Program-made: the position numbers and the translations under genes
Notes under the pieces: model-generated
What the model was told of the DNA's origin: nothing
Database searches by the model: none
The model's input: only the letters and a program-made list of their open reading frames with translations
Origin: Actinophytocola xanthii
GTDB taxonomy: Bacteria; Actinomycetota; Actinomycetes; Mycobacteriales; Pseudonocardiaceae
Assembly (NCBI RefSeq): GCF_001921205.1
Contig: NZ_MSIE01000031.1
Span: forward strand, 62,001-126,000
Reading direction: 5' to 3'
DNA: 64,000 nucleotides
In this document: piece after piece, positions 1 through 9,150 of the stretch
How the letters are laid out: every line of letters starts with the position of its first letter
Numbering within the stretch: the first letter of the stretch is position 1

Positions 1-2056
1 TGGTTGCCTCGGGAGCGGGCTGCTCCGGAGCGGCTGCCGGTCGCTCGGGGCCGGGGGCCGCCGGGCCGGGTCGCTCGGTCGCGAAGCCTTCGGGTGCCAG
101 GCGCTCGTCGACTTCGGGAGTGGGCTCGGGAGTGCTGTCCTCGGGGGCCGGGGGCTGGGCCGCGAAGCCTTCGGGCGCGGGCTGCTCCGGGGCGTCGTCG
201 TCCTCCGGCGCCGGACGCCAGCTGCCGAAGCCCTCGAGGACCCGCCTCTCCTGCGCCGGCTCGGTGGTCGGCGGGGTGGGGGTGAACCGCTCCACGCGCC
301 GCCACCTGGACGGGGTCTGCTCGGACGCGGAGGCCCGCTCGAAGCCCACCCGCCGGCCGGCGTCGTTCGCGTTCGGGGACTCGCGGTCGGAGTCGAACCA
401 GTCCGCGGGCGTTGGCTCGGGGCGGCGGTCCGTGGGGCGCTTGTCGGGAGTGCGCCACCAGTCGAAACGCTCCGGGGCTTCGGGCGTCCGTTCGGCCGCG
501 TCGGCGTCGGCTCTGGCGCGGTCCGCCGGCAGCTCGTCGGGCTCGGACTCGCGTTTGGGCGCGGGGGCGGGCGGCGGGGTGCGGTCGACCGGGGTGTTGC
601 CGCCGGGGCGGCGGTCCTTTCCGGGGGTGGAGCCGTGGCGCTGGGGGTGGTGCCTGTCCCAGTCGGTGGACGGGCGGTGGGGACGCAGCACCGGCGGCAG
701 CAGGTCGGGGATCGCCTGGACGTCCACCAGCGGCGGGGTGCGGTGGTCACCTCGACCGCGGTGGTCACCGCGCGAGCCCCGATGGTCGCCTCGGGAGTGG
801 TGGTCGCCTCGGGAGTGGTCGTCTCGGGAATGGTGGTCGCCTCGGGAGCCCCGATGGTCGCCTCGGGAGTGGTCGCCTCGGGAATGGTGGTCGCCGCGCT
901 TGATGCGGTGGTTGTCGCGGTCGTGGGGGGCCTCGTCCTCGTGGTCGGGGACCAGGTCACCGTCTATGTCGGACACACCGGAGCGGGCGGCGATGTTTCT
1001 CGGCACCGTCACCCTGTCGCCGTTCGCGGCCGGGGCTCGCATTCCCAGCAGCTTCGCCAGGTTCTGGGCGATGGGGTCCGCCATCAACGACGCGCCCTCG
1101 TCGGTGGGCTGGATCGTCACGGCGTCGTGGCGCTGGTCGGCCACCGGCTCGGTGTACGCGGAGTCCTTCGTGTACGCCTCGCGGCCGTGCATCGCCTTGG
1201 AGAGGTCGGCCAGGTTCGCGCACCGGCAGATCTCGATTGCCCGCTCGAGCGCCGTGTTCAGGTCGAACAGGTACTTCTGCACGGCCACGAGGTCGCGCTT
1301 CCTGATCAGCGCCGTCGAGTGCGGGTTCTCGGGGTCCACGCCGACCGGGTAGTTCGTCACCACGATGCGCGCGTTCGGCGCCCGGTCCGAGACCGCGGCC
1401 AGCACCTGCAGCATCCGCGCCACCAGCGTTGGCGCCTCGCCCAGCCGCGAGTTCGACGCCTGCTCCAGGTAGGTCTCGTCCGACGCGCTGGTGTCCAGCA
1501 GCCGGTCGAAGTCGTCGATCTTGGCGTCGAGGTCGCCGGGCTTGGACGCGTTGGACGGTTTCGCGATCGACAGCACCCGGGACAGCTCCGCGTCGTTCGC
1601 GCCGAAGCCGACGATGACCACCTGTGCGTTGGGCCGGATCTGGTCGTGCTGCGCGGTGTTGACGACCACGCCCTCGGCCTCGTTCTTCTGTGCCTGGAAG
1701 TAGTCCGCGGTCACCGCACCCGAGGACGCGACGACGTTCGCGTCCACCTGCAGGCCCGGGTTCTCGTTCGCCACCCGCGAGAGCGCCTGGAGCGCCGGCG
1801 AGGCCAGCGACCGGTGCCGGGGATCCGCGGGATCGAGGTACGCCTCGGTGGTGCCCTCGCCGGCCAGGTAGGAGTCACCGACGATGTCGACGAACAACGA
1901 GCGTGCCGCACCGGGCTCCGGGTCCGCCGCCGCGGACGGCACGATCCCCAGGGTGGCCCCCAACGCGACCGCGCCCACCGTCACCACCGAGAGGAACCGC
2001 GGGGTCCTGGTACAGGCTCTGTCAGTTCCGCGCTCCTGGCGCGGGGGGATGAACAT
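1..2056 (-). CDS. Secreted SGNH-hydrolase-like protein with RGDH repeat, C-terminus beyond window
   Basis: Reading frame is open from an ATG at 2056 to the left edge (685 codons), with a strong GAGAGGAG ribosome site 8 nt upstream. Residues 1-45 form a signal peptide ending AAA-DP. An SGNH fold follows: block I GDSYLAGEG, block III GFGAND, then a region ending in TIQPTDEGASLMA where active esterases carry the catalytic His (usual form DxxHP); here Gln occupies that place. After it comes a calcium-loop-like DIDGDLVPD, a tandem RGDH repeat, and a long Pro/Glu/Arg-rich tail that is probably wall-spanning. Family knowledge says secreted esterase/lipase; the missing His makes catalysis doubtful. 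The C-terminus is outside the window. No homologue with this exact architecture comes to mind. Confidence 0.8.
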   Translation of the reverse strand, partial: MFIPPRQERGTDRACTRTPRFLSVVTVGAVALGATLGIVPSAAADPEPGAARSLFVDIVGDSYLAGEGTTEAYLDPADPRHRSLASPALQALSRVANENPGLQVDANVVASSGAVTADYFQAQKNEAEGVVVNTAQHDQIRPNAQVVIVGFGANDAELSRVLSIAKPSNASKPGDLDAKIDDFDRLLDTSASDETYLEQASNSRLGEAPTLVARMLQVLAAVSDRAPNARIVVTNYPVGVDPENPHSTALIRKRDLVAVQKYLFDLNTALERAIEICRCANLADLSKAMHGREAYTKDSAYTEPVADQRHDAVTIQPTDEGASLMADPIAQNLAKLLGMRAPAANGDRVTVPRNIAARSGVSDIDGDLVPDHEDEAPHDRDNHRIKRGDHHSRGDHSRGDHRGSRGDHHSRDDHSRGDHHSRGDHRGSRGDHRGRGDHRTPPLVDVQAIPDLLPPVLRPHRPSTDWDRHHPQRHGSTPGKDRRPGGNTPVDRTPPPAPAPKRESEPDELPADRARADADAAERTPEAPERFDWWRTPDKRPTDRRPEPTPADWFDSDRESPNANDAGRRVGFERASASEQTPSRWRRVERFTPTPPTTEPAQERRVLEGFGSWRPAPEDDDAPEQPAPEGFAAQPPAPEDSTPEPTPEVDERLAPEGFATERPGPAAPGPERPAAAPEQPAPEAT
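741..898 (-). repeat. Tandem RGDH(x) repeat within the SGNH-like protein
   Basis: Nine tandem units of RGDHHS, RGDHS, RGDHRGS or RGDHRG (one is RDDHS) are read on the minus strand. The DNA repeats a CGAGGCGACCAC-type core. The units are rich in His, Asp and Arg, so metal binding or a charged spacer is possible; the RGD tripeptide recalls integrin-binding motifs, but that may be chance. Confidence 0.85.
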
Positions 2057-2260
2057 GATGACCGCTCCTCTCGTCGACACTTACCGTGCGTGAAAAGTCA
2101 CTGCGAGGAGTGATGCTAGGAACGCCGCGCGAAAAGGGTCAACGCGAGCACGCCGGAAGTTTCCTGTTTAGGAATGACCGGGAAACGGGAAACGCCTCGG
2201 CCCCCCGGCCCTGTCTCCATAGCATCGGTGCGCATCGACTCCGATCGCTCGAGGAGACCC

Positions 2261-4228
2261 GTGGAGATCACGACAAGCCGGTTGTCGGTGGCCGGTGCCG
2301 GGGACGTCAACGCGCTGGCGTGGCATCCGCACGGCACTCTGATAGCGCTTTCCTGTGCCGCGCAGGCGCAGGTCTGGCACGTCGCCTCCAGGACCGCGCT
2401 GGCGGTGTGGTCCGGCCATCCCGTGTGGATCACGGCGCTGGCGTGGTCGCCGTCCGGGGAATGGCTGGCTTGTTCGTTCGGTGACGGCACGGTTCGCCTG
2501 TGGAACCCGGAATCCGGTGCGACGAAAGAAATGCCGGGAAGTCACAGGGATGTGGCACTGACCGTCGCCTGGGCGCCGGACGGCACCGGGCTGGCCAGCG
2601 GTGGCCGGGACGGCTCGATCCGGCTCTGGGGACTCGAGGAAAAGGCCGAATGCACTGTCCAAGTCGGACATGAAGGACCAGTGAACGCCCTGGCCTGGTC
2701 GGGAAAGCGGATCGCCAGCGGCGGCGAGGACGGCACGGTGCGGTTGTGGGAGACCGAAACCGGTGCGCGGACGGTCCTCGGTAGACACTCCGCTCGGGTG
2801 AGCGCGCTCGCGTGGTCCCCGGACCGAACCGCCCTGCTCAGCGCGAGCCGCGAGGGCACCGTGCTGCGATGGGATCTCACCACCGGCACCTCGACAACGG
2901 TGGCGAAGGGGGAGCTGAACGGGGTCTTCGAGCTGGTCTGGTCGCCGGCGAGGGCCCGCGTCGTCGGTCTCGGCGCCGGGGGTGTGCGGCAGCGTGACCT
3001 GCGCACCGGCGCCGCGGTCACCTCCGCCGTCCCCCACCGCGAGGTCACGCGAGCGGCCGGCTGGTCCCCCGACGGCGGCCTGCTCGCCACCGTCACCCGG
3101 GAGGGCGGCGTCCGGCTGGCGGACGGCACGTCGGGCGCGGAGGTCGCCGCGTGGACGGCCCGCCAGGACTCCGTCCGGACGGTCCGGTGGTCCCCGGACG
3201 GCTGTCGCCTGGCGGCCGGCGGCGACGACGGGGTGGTCCGCGTCTGGAACCCGGCCACCGGCTCGGCGACGACCACGATCGAGCACGGCGCCAGGGTGAA
3301 CTTCCTGGAATGGTCCCCGTGCGGCACTCTCCTTGCCGGCGGCGGCGACGGGGACATGGTCCGGATCTGGGACGCCGACTCCGGCGCCGCGGTGACGACC
3401 CACACCGGCCGCTGCGCCGGGGTGATCAGCCTGGGCTGGTCCCCGGACGGCGGCCGCCTCGTCACCGCTGGCTGGGACGGCTTCGTGCGGTTCTGGTCGA
3501 CCTGGGGCCCGCTCGGTGAGCTCTACGGCGGCGGTGCCGCGGTCTGGTGCGTCGCCTGGTCACCGGACGGGGCGACGGTGGCCGCCGGCGTCAGCGGCGG
3601 CGGCACCGGTGCCAGCGCCGTTCGGCTGTGGGACGCGGAGACCCGCACCGAGGTCGGTGTGGCGCACACCGGGTGGGCGGACGTCCTCGCCCTGGCCTGG
3701 TCCCCGACCGGCGGCCTCTACACCGGCGACAACGAGGGCGTGGTCCGCTACTGGGACTCCCGGCTCACCCCGCCCGGGCTCGTCGTCGACGAGCTCCCCG
3801 GCGAGGTCCGTGCCCTGCGCTGCTCGCCGGACGGCACCCGCATCCTGTCCGCCACCGAGAGTGGTGCCCTGCGCGAGGTCCGCGAGGGCCACCCGCAACG
3901 GCAGCTGTCGGTGGCGTCCTCGATCGGCGACGTGATCGCGCTCCACCCCGACCTCGACGCGGTCGCGACCGGCGGCAGCGCCGGTGTGGTGACCGTGACC
4001 CGGCTGCCCCCGTCCGAAGCCGCCCCGCCGGTCCGACTGCTCGGCCTTCCCGATCGGGGCTGGGCGGCGTTCTGGGGCGAGGACCGCTATCGCCTCCGCG
4101 GCGACCCGGCCGGCCGCTTCTGGTGGAGCACCGGCCTGCGCCGCCACGAACCCGGCGAGCTCGACGGCCGCGGCGTCACCCGGCTCGACCAGAGCGCTGC
4201 CCGCGGCCCCGGTCCAAGTCCGCGGTGA
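2261..4228 (+). CDS. WD40-repeat protein, about 13-14 blades
   Basis: About 655 aa starting at GTG 2261, preceded by GAGGAG; the frame is open further upstream (ATG 2174), but the upstream stretch lacks repeat sequence and a good ribosome site. It consists almost wholly of WD40 units, each with a WSPDG-type turn and a final xVRLW or xVRxW strand (for example DGTVRLWNPESG, DGVVRVWNPATG). About 13-14 units would make two seven-bladed propellers. There is no kinase, NACHT or protease domain fused to it, unlike many actinobacterial WD40 proteins, and no membrane segment. It probably acts as a cytoplasmic scaffold; partner unknown. Its 3' end overlaps the convergent thioesterase gene by 53 bp. Confidence 0.85.
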   Translation: MEITTSRLSVAGAGDVNALAWHPHGTLIALSCAAQAQVWHVASRTALAVWSGHPVWITALAWSPSGEWLACSFGDGTVRLWNPESGATKEMPGSHRDVALTVAWAPDGTGLASGGRDGSIRLWGLEEKAECTVQVGHEGPVNALAWSGKRIASGGEDGTVRLWETETGARTVLGRHSARVSALAWSPDRTALLSASREGTVLRWDLTTGTSTTVAKGELNGVFELVWSPARARVVGLGAGGVRQRDLRTGAAVTSAVPHREVTRAAGWSPDGGLLATVTREGGVRLADGTSGAEVAAWTARQDSVRTVRWSPDGCRLAAGGDDGVVRVWNPATGSATTTIEHGARVNFLEWSPCGTLLAGGGDGDMVRIWDADSGAAVTTHTGRCAGVISLGWSPDGGRLVTAGWDGFVRFWSTWGPLGELYGGGAAVWCVAWSPDGATVAAGVSGGGTGASAVRLWDAETRTEVGVAHTGWADVLALAWSPTGGLYTGDNEGVVRYWDSRLTPPGLVVDELPGEVRALRCSPDGTRILSATESGALREVREGHPQRQLSVASSIGDVIALHPDLDAVATGGSAGVVTVTRLPPSEAAPPVRLLGLPDRGWAAFWGEDRYRLRGDPAGRFWWSTGLRRHEPGELDGRGVTRLDQSAARGPGPSPR

Positions 4229-4958
4229 CCTCCCGGATGACCGCCGGCTGGTGGTCGACGAGGAAGAAGTGGCCGCCGGGCAGCACGACGACCCGAAAGG
4301 CGCCGGTCGTGTGCCGTTCCCAGCCTCGGGCCTCGTCGGCCGTCGTCTTCGGGTCGGCGTCGCCGGTGAGCACGGTGATGGCGGCGCCGATGCGGCGTTC
4401 CGGGTCGCCCCGGTAGGTCTCGACCGCGGTGTAGTCGCCCCGGATGGCGGGCAGCGACATGCGCAGGATCTCCTCGTCGGCCAGCAGCGCCGCGTCGGTG
4501 CCGTTGAGGCGCTTGATCTCCTCGATCAGCGCGTCGTCGTCGCCGAGGTGCACCTGCTCCTCGCGGGTGGTCGACGGGGCGCGCCGCCCGGAGGCGATGA
4601 CCGTCCCCGGTCCGGTGCCCCGCCGCTCCAGCCGCCAGGCGACCTCGAAGGCCAGGAGTGCGCCCATGCTGTGTCCGAAGAAGACAGTGGGCAGACCGTC
4701 GGCCAGACATGGCTCCAGCTCTGCGGTCACGGCATCGGCGAGGGTGGGCAGATGGTCTATACAGGACTCCCGGCGGCGGTCCTGCCGACCGGGGTACTGG
4801 AGCGAGACCACGTCGACACTCGGGGCGAAGGCGGTCGCCATCGGGTGGAAGAAGCTCGCGGCGCCGCCCGCGTGGGGGAAGCAGACCAGTCTGGCGGTGG
4901 CCATCGAACTGGGCTGGTACCGGCGCAACCAGGCGGTCGAGGTGTTCGTGGTCGTCAC
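4176..4958 (-). CDS. Type II thioesterase (editing enzyme for NRPS/PKS)
   Basis: 260 aa alpha/beta hydrolase of the GrsT/TEII family. Visible are the N-terminal PHAGG motif, the nucleophile elbow GHSMG (Ser97), an acid at Asp200 or Asp202 and PGGH with His230. Such enzymes remove misprimed acyl or aminoacyl groups from carrier proteins. It starts at GTG 4958, which overlaps the stop of the upstream LysR gene (GTGA), so the two are translationally coupled; GAGAGG lies upstream. It is the likely editing partner of the NRPS operon about 5 kb away, since the window shows no other assembly line. The intervening genes (LysR, DoxX, SDR, MFS, TetR) leave open whether it is co-regulated with the synthetases. 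Confidence 0.9.
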   Translation of the reverse strand: MTTTNTSTAWLRRYQPSSMATARLVCFPHAGGAASFFHPMATAFAPSVDVVSLQYPGRQDRRRESCIDHLPTLADAVTAELEPCLADGLPTVFFGHSMGALLAFEVAWRLERRGTGPGTVIASGRRAPSTTREEQVHLGDDDALIEEIKRLNGTDAALLADEEILRMSLPAIRGDYTAVETYRGDPERRIGAAITVLTGDADPKTTADEARGWERHTTGAFRVVVLPGGHFFLVDHQPAVIREVTADLDRGRGQRSGRAG

Positions 4959-5932
4959 CGGTGGTTCCTCTCGCTGTCGGTGCCTGTGGTCAGCTCGTCG
5001 GAGTCAACCGTACCGGCTTCCCGTGTTTCCCCAGTTGTCGCCGCGGTCCGGGCCCGCAGGCAACAACGGACGAACCGCCGCACGGCCGGATCGCCGCCTC
5101 CCGCCGGTGGCCAGGCGACCCCGATGTGGCTGGGGCTGACCCCGGTGACCGGGCGGTAGGCCACGCCTGGCCGGGCGTAGAACCGCGCCGCGGACTCCGG
5201 GGCGAGCGCCACGCCGTAGCCGTTCGCGATGGCCTGGAGCCAGTCGTCGGGCTGGTCGGTGGTCGCCCCGATCCGCACCGGGCGGCCCTCGCGCTCGTCG
5301 GCCGCCAGCCAGTAGTCCCGCCACGGGCCCGTCGCCGCCGGAGCGGCGACGAACGGCTCGTCCCACAGCTCCCGGAAGGCGACCCGGTCCCGGTCGGCGA
5401 GCGGGTGGGTGGCCGGCAGCGCGACCCAGCGCGGCTCGGTGAGCAGAACCTCCACCCGCAGGGACTCCTGACCGGGGAAGGGCAGCCGCAGCAGCGCGAC
5501 GTCGACCTCGCCGTCGGCCAGACCCGCCGTCGGGTCCGACCACGGTGCCTGGTGCATGTCCACCCGCCATCCCGGCTGGGCGTCGGTGAACGCGGCGATG
5601 ATCTGCTGGGTCGCCTCGTTGGCCGCGCTCGCGATGAAGCCGACGCGCAGCACCCGGGCCGCCCGGCTCGCGGCGCTCTTTGTCTCGCGCAGGGCCTGCT
5701 CACAGGCGTCCACCAGCGCCGGCGCCCGGCGGGCAAGCGCCTGCCCCGCCTCGGTGAGGACCATTCCGGTGCGGGAGCGGGTGAACAGGGCCACCCCGAG
5801 CTGCGCCTCGAGCCGGCCGATCTGCTTGGTCAGCGCGGGCTGGGACACGAACAGGACCCTGGCGGCACCGGTGAGGCTGCCCGTGTCGGCGACGGCCAGG
5901 AAGTAACGCAGCAGGCGGGTGTTCACGTCCAC
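4955..5932 (-). CDS. LysR-family transcriptional regulator
   Basis: 325 aa with an N-terminal winged helix-turn-helix (residues about 4-63, typical FVSQPALTKQIGRLE recognition helix region) and a C-terminal two-lobed effector domain. Length is normal for the family. It is divergent to the DoxX gene and shares with it a 58-bp intergenic region that holds a perfect T-N11-A LysR box. It overlaps the downstream thioesterase start by 4 bp, so it may also control that gene. The effector is unknown. Confidence 0.92.
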   Translation of the reverse strand: MDVNTRLLRYFLAVADTGSLTGAARVLFVSQPALTKQIGRLEAQLGVALFTRSRTGMVLTEAGQALARRAPALVDACEQALRETKSAASRAARVLRVGFIASAANEATQQIIAAFTDAQPGWRVDMHQAPWSDPTAGLADGEVDVALLRLPFPGQESLRVEVLLTEPRWVALPATHPLADRDRVAFRELWDEPFVAAPAATGPWRDYWLAADEREGRPVRIGATTDQPDDWLQAIANGYGVALAPESAARFYARPGVAYRPVTGVSPSHIGVAWPPAGGGDPAVRRFVRCCLRARTAATTGETREAGTVDSDELTTGTDSERNHR

Positions 5933-5957
5933 GCCGCCAGGCTAGCTGGGCGCAGAC

Positions 5958-5972
5958 ATAACCATCGGTTAT
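5958..5972. promoter_or_regulatory. LysR-type operator, perfect inverted repeat
   Basis: ATAACCATCGGTTAT: 6-bp arms with a 3-nt spacer, containing the classical T-N11-A core. It lies between the divergent LysR and DoxX genes, 26 bp upstream of the LysR start and 18 bp before the DoxX start. It fits autoregulation and control of the divergent gene. Confidence 0.7.
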
Positions 5973-5990
5973 AGAAGCAGGTATTGGACG

Positions 5991-6371
5991 GTGCCCCGGC
6001 CGCTCGGACAAGGTTGGCCCGTGTTCACCGCCTATCTCGTCGTTGTGGTCGTGGCCGCCGTGAGCAACCTCGCGGCGGCCGTCGCCGACTTCGTCCGGGT
6101 TCCGTGGATCATCGACAACATGTCCAGCTACGGGCTGCCGCACTCCTGGCTCCCGATGCTGGGCGTGGCCAAGGCGGCCGGTGGTCTCGGCCTCCTGGCT
6201 GGCATCGCGGTCCCGCTGCTCGGGGTGGCCGCCGCGACCGGCCTCGTCCTGTACTTCGTCGGCGCGGTGGTCACCGTCGTGCGTGCCCGCCGCCTCGACC
6301 ACCTGCCGTTTCCCGGGGTGTTCCTGCTGCTGGGCGTCGGTTCGCTCGTGCTGCGGCTCGCCGTGCCGTGA
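5991..6371 (+). CDS. DoxX-like family membrane protein
   Basis: 126 aa with four predicted membrane helices (about residues 12-31, 48-63, 66-93 and 106-123) and the typical VAKAAGGLGLLAGI segment of the DoxX-like family. These small membrane proteins are linked with redox or quinone chemistry in some systems, but the function is generally unknown. Start GTG 5991; a second GTG at 6021 is possible. Divergent to a LysR regulator with an operator between them. Its end lies 7 bp from the convergent SDR gene. Confidence 0.8.
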   Translation: MPRPLGQGWPVFTAYLVVVVVAAVSNLAAAVADFVRVPWIIDNMSSYGLPHSWLPMLGVAKAAGGLGLLAGIAVPLLGVAAATGLVLYFVGAVVTVVRARRLDHLPFPGVFLLLGVGSLVLRLAVP

Positions 6372-6378
6372 GCGGTCC

Positions 6379-7137
6379 TCAGGCGGCGGCGCCGCCGTCG
6401 ACCAGGAGGTCGTGGCCGACGAGGTAGCTGGCCCGGTCGCCGGCGAGCCAGGTCACGGCGTCCGCGATCTCCTCCAGCCGGGCGACCCGGCCGATGGGCA
6501 GGGCGGTCTTCAGCCGGTCGGCCCGGTCCTCCGGCGTCTCGCCGGGTAGCAGGGACATGGGCGTGTCGACCGGTCCCGGGCTCACCGCGTTGATCCGGAT
6601 GCCGTCGCCGACGTACTCGCGGGCGGCGGTGCGGGTCAGCGCGCTCACCGCCGCCTTGGCCGTGATGTAGGCCGCGATACCGGGGATGCGCACGTGCGCC
6701 CCGAGGTTGGAGGCGATGTTCACGATGGTCCCCCCGCCGTGCCGGCGCATGTGCTCGATCTCGTGCTTCATCGACAGCCAGGTCCCGGTGACGTTCGTGG
6801 TCAGCACGTGGTTCCAGGTGTCGTGGTCGAGGTCGGCGGCCGGGCCGGGGGCGAACACCCCGGCGTTGTTGACCGCGATGTCGAGCCGGCCGTAGCGCTC
6901 CACGGCCGCCGCCACCATCGCCGCGGCGTCCTCGGGGCGGGTGACGTCGGCCGGGACGGCGTGGGCGGTGCCGCCGGCCTCCCGGACCAGCGTCACGGTC
7001 TCGGACAGTGGTTCGGCGCCGCGCCCGGCCACGACGACTCTCGCCCCGGCTCGGGCGAATCCCTGGGCGCACGCGCGCCCGATGCCGGACCCCCCGCCCG
7101 TGATCAGCACGGTCCTGCCGGTGAAGTCGTTGGTCAT
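6379..7137 (-). CDS. Short-chain dehydrogenase/reductase (SDR)
   Basis: 252 aa classical SDR: cofactor motif TGGGSGIG near residue 13, NNAG at about 89, catalytic Ser in the NIASN segment, YITAK (Tyr and Lys) and the PGPVDT segment. It should use NAD(P)H to oxidise or reduce an alcohol/ketone; substrate unknown. Start ATG 7137 overlaps the stop of the upstream MFS gene (ATGA), so both form one operon, probably under the TetR regulator upstream. No sign of damage. Confidence 0.9.
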
Positions 7138-8456
7138 CGTGTTTCCTGTTCTCTGGTAGGGACTTTCGAGAGGAAAGCGGTGCGGGCCGCGACGACGCCG
7201 ACGAGCGCCGTCACGGTCGCGACCGCGAAAAAGGCGAGGCGGTAGCCGGCGGTGGCGGCCACCGAGGCGTAGACGGCGAGGCCCAGCGTCGGGCCCACCT
7301 CCATCGCCGTGTTGGCCACCGCGGCCATGACGCCGGCCCGGTCGGGCGGGGTGTCCCGGGTGACGGCGGGCATGGCCCCGCAGAAGGCGGTCGTCATGCC
7401 GAACGGCAGGACCAGTAGCGCCGCGCCGATCGCCACCGGAGCGAGCGCGCCGGCGGCCAGCAGCAGGAACCCGGCGGCGGTGGCGGCAAGGCCGACGAGG
7501 ATCGCCGGCCACGGGCCCAGCCGCTCGACCAGCCGGGCGGACCCACCCCAGGTGACCAACTGGACCAGCCCGAACGGCAGGAAGACCAGCGAGGTCATGA
7601 TCGGCGACAGCCCGCGAACCTGTTGGAGGTACAGCGACAGCAGGAAGAACGCGGTGGCCATCGCCGCGGCGGTCGCCACGATCACCACCAGGGCCCGCAC
7701 CCGCCCGGGCGAGGCCGGCAGGTCTGGGGGGAGCAGCGGTGCCGCCGCGCGCCGCTCGACGGCGACGAAGCCGACCAGGGCCAGGCAGCCGACGACCAGC
7801 GCGATCCAGGCGCGGGGGTGGACCAGGCCAACGCTGACCGCGGTGAGGCCGGCCGTGGCCAGCGCCGCGCCCGGCACGCCCAGCGGCACCCGCGCCGGTT
7901 GCGGACCGGAGGGCAGCAGCGCGGGGGCGAGCAGTGCGGCCGCCACGGCCAGCAGCGCGGGCACGACGAACGCCCACCGCCAGGAGGCGGCCCCGCTCGT
8001 GAGCCCGGAGAGCAGGTTGCCGCTCGTCGCACCCAACCCGGCCAGCCCACCCCACAGGACCAGTGCCCTGGTCCGCCGGCGTGCGTCGGAGAACAGCGCG
8101 GTCACCAACGCCATGGCGGCCGGTGCGATGAGCGCGGCCGTCGCGCCCTGGGCGAACCGGGCCGCGAGCAGCACCGCTGCCGTCGGAGCGGTCGCGGCGA
8201 CCAGCGAGGCGGCGGTGAAGCCGAGCAGCCCCGCACGCAGGGCCCGGCGGTGGCCCCATCGGTCGGCCAGCCGGCCCGCCACGAGCAGCAGCCCGCCGAA
8301 GGACAGCCCGTAGGCGGTGCTGACCAGCGTGAGCCCGGCGTGGCCCAACCCCAGCTCGCGACCCATCGTCGGCAGGGCGACGGTCACGACGGTGATCGAG
8401 GCGATGAGCACGACCTGGACGGTGCCCAGCACGACGAAACCCGCTCGGCTCATCAC
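7134..8456 (-). CDS. MFS transporter
   Basis: 440 aa with about 14 hydrophobic segments typical of the drug:H+ antiporter group; the conserved [13 protein letters not shown] loop between helices 2 and 3 is present. Likely a proton-driven exporter of a small molecule. It is followed without gap by the SDR gene. The upstream 71-bp gap contains a sequence that matches the operator in front of the TetR gene, so repression by that TetR protein is likely. Whether it exports the peptide of the nearby NRPS operon is open; that operon has its own MFS gene. Confidence 0.88.
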
Positions 8457-8467
8457 GCTCCCAAATT

Positions 8468-8486
8468 AGACTGATTGATCCAGAAT
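8468..8486. promoter_or_regulatory. Candidate TetR operator in front of the MFS-SDR operon
   Basis: AGACTGATTGATCCAGAAT agrees at 14 of 19 positions with the site GGACTGATCGGTCAAGTAT that sits in front of the TetR gene (9131-9149). It lies 12 bp upstream of the MFS start, where repressor binding would block transcription. Confidence 0.5.
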
Positions 8487-8527
8487 CCGGGCAATAAACG
8501 TCCGCTATGGACAGGCATATCGGACGA

Positions 8528-9109
8528 TCAGGCGAGGAAGTCCATGGCCTGGGTCACGGCGTCGCGCAGCCGCCGGGCGTCCCAGCCGCCCTTGCCGGTG
8601 ACGCGCAACCCGCTCAGGAAGACCAGGAGAAACCGCGCAAGGCGGCGAGGATCGGCGCCGGCGTCGAGCTCGCCCTGCGCCCGTGCGCGCAGCAGTGCCG
8701 AGGTCAACGCGACCTCGACGGTGTTCCAGCTCGCCTCGACGAACCGGCCGGCCTCGCGGTCCCCCGGCAGCCGCTCGACCGCCGCGTTCACGACGAGGCA
8801 ACCCCGGCCGCGCTCAGGGCCCGTCGAGTCGCGGGCGTAGGCCTCGACCAGCTCGCGCACGGCGGGCAGGGCCGGCCCGGGCCGGGACAGCAGTTCGACC
8901 ACGCTGGGGTCCCGCAGCCGCACGTACCGGTCCAGTGCGCGCACGTACAGCTCGTGCTTGCTGCCGAACGTCGCGTAGAGACTCGCCCTCGCGATCCCGA
9001 GGTGGGCGACGAGGTCCGCTGTCGACGTCGCCTCGTACCCCTGGGCCCAGAACAGCTCCATCGCCGCGTCCAGTGCCGTCTCGGGGTCGAACTCCTTGAC
9101 CCTTGCCAC
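8528..9109 (-). CDS. TetR/AcrR-family repressor
   Basis: 193 aa. The N-terminal helix-turn-helix covers about residues 8-55 (TSTADLVAHLGIARASLYA, then FGSKHELY). The C-terminal ligand domain is of ordinary length. Start GTG 9109 was chosen because the protein then begins MARVKEFDPET, as in the family; the frame is open further upstream but that part overlaps the operator. It reads in the same direction as the MFS-SDR operon 71 bp downstream and probably represses it and itself through the two matching sites. Confidence 0.88.
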   Translation of the reverse strand: MARVKEFDPETALDAAMELFWAQGYEATSTADLVAHLGIARASLYATFGSKHELYVRALDRYVRLRDPSVVELLSRPGPALPAVRELVEAYARDSTGPERGRGCLVVNAAVERLPGDREAGRFVEASWNTVEVALTSALLRARAQGELDAGADPRRLARFLLVFLSGLRVTGKGGWDARRLRDAVTQAMDFLA

Positions 9110-9124
9110 GACGGGGAGGCTAGC

Positions 9125-9150
9125 GATACTGGACTGATCGGTCAAGTATC
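9125..9150. promoter_or_regulatory. Imperfect palindromic TetR operator
   Basis: GATACTGGAC-TGATCG-GTCAAGTATC: 10-bp arms with one mismatch around a 6-nt centre, 16 bp upstream of the TetR start. Typical autoregulatory site. Confidence 0.65.

Noticed and set aside
120-2113. Long plus-strand frames opposite the SGNH-like gene
   Set aside because: Low-complexity translation; the minus strand has signal peptide, SGNH motifs and a ribosome site.
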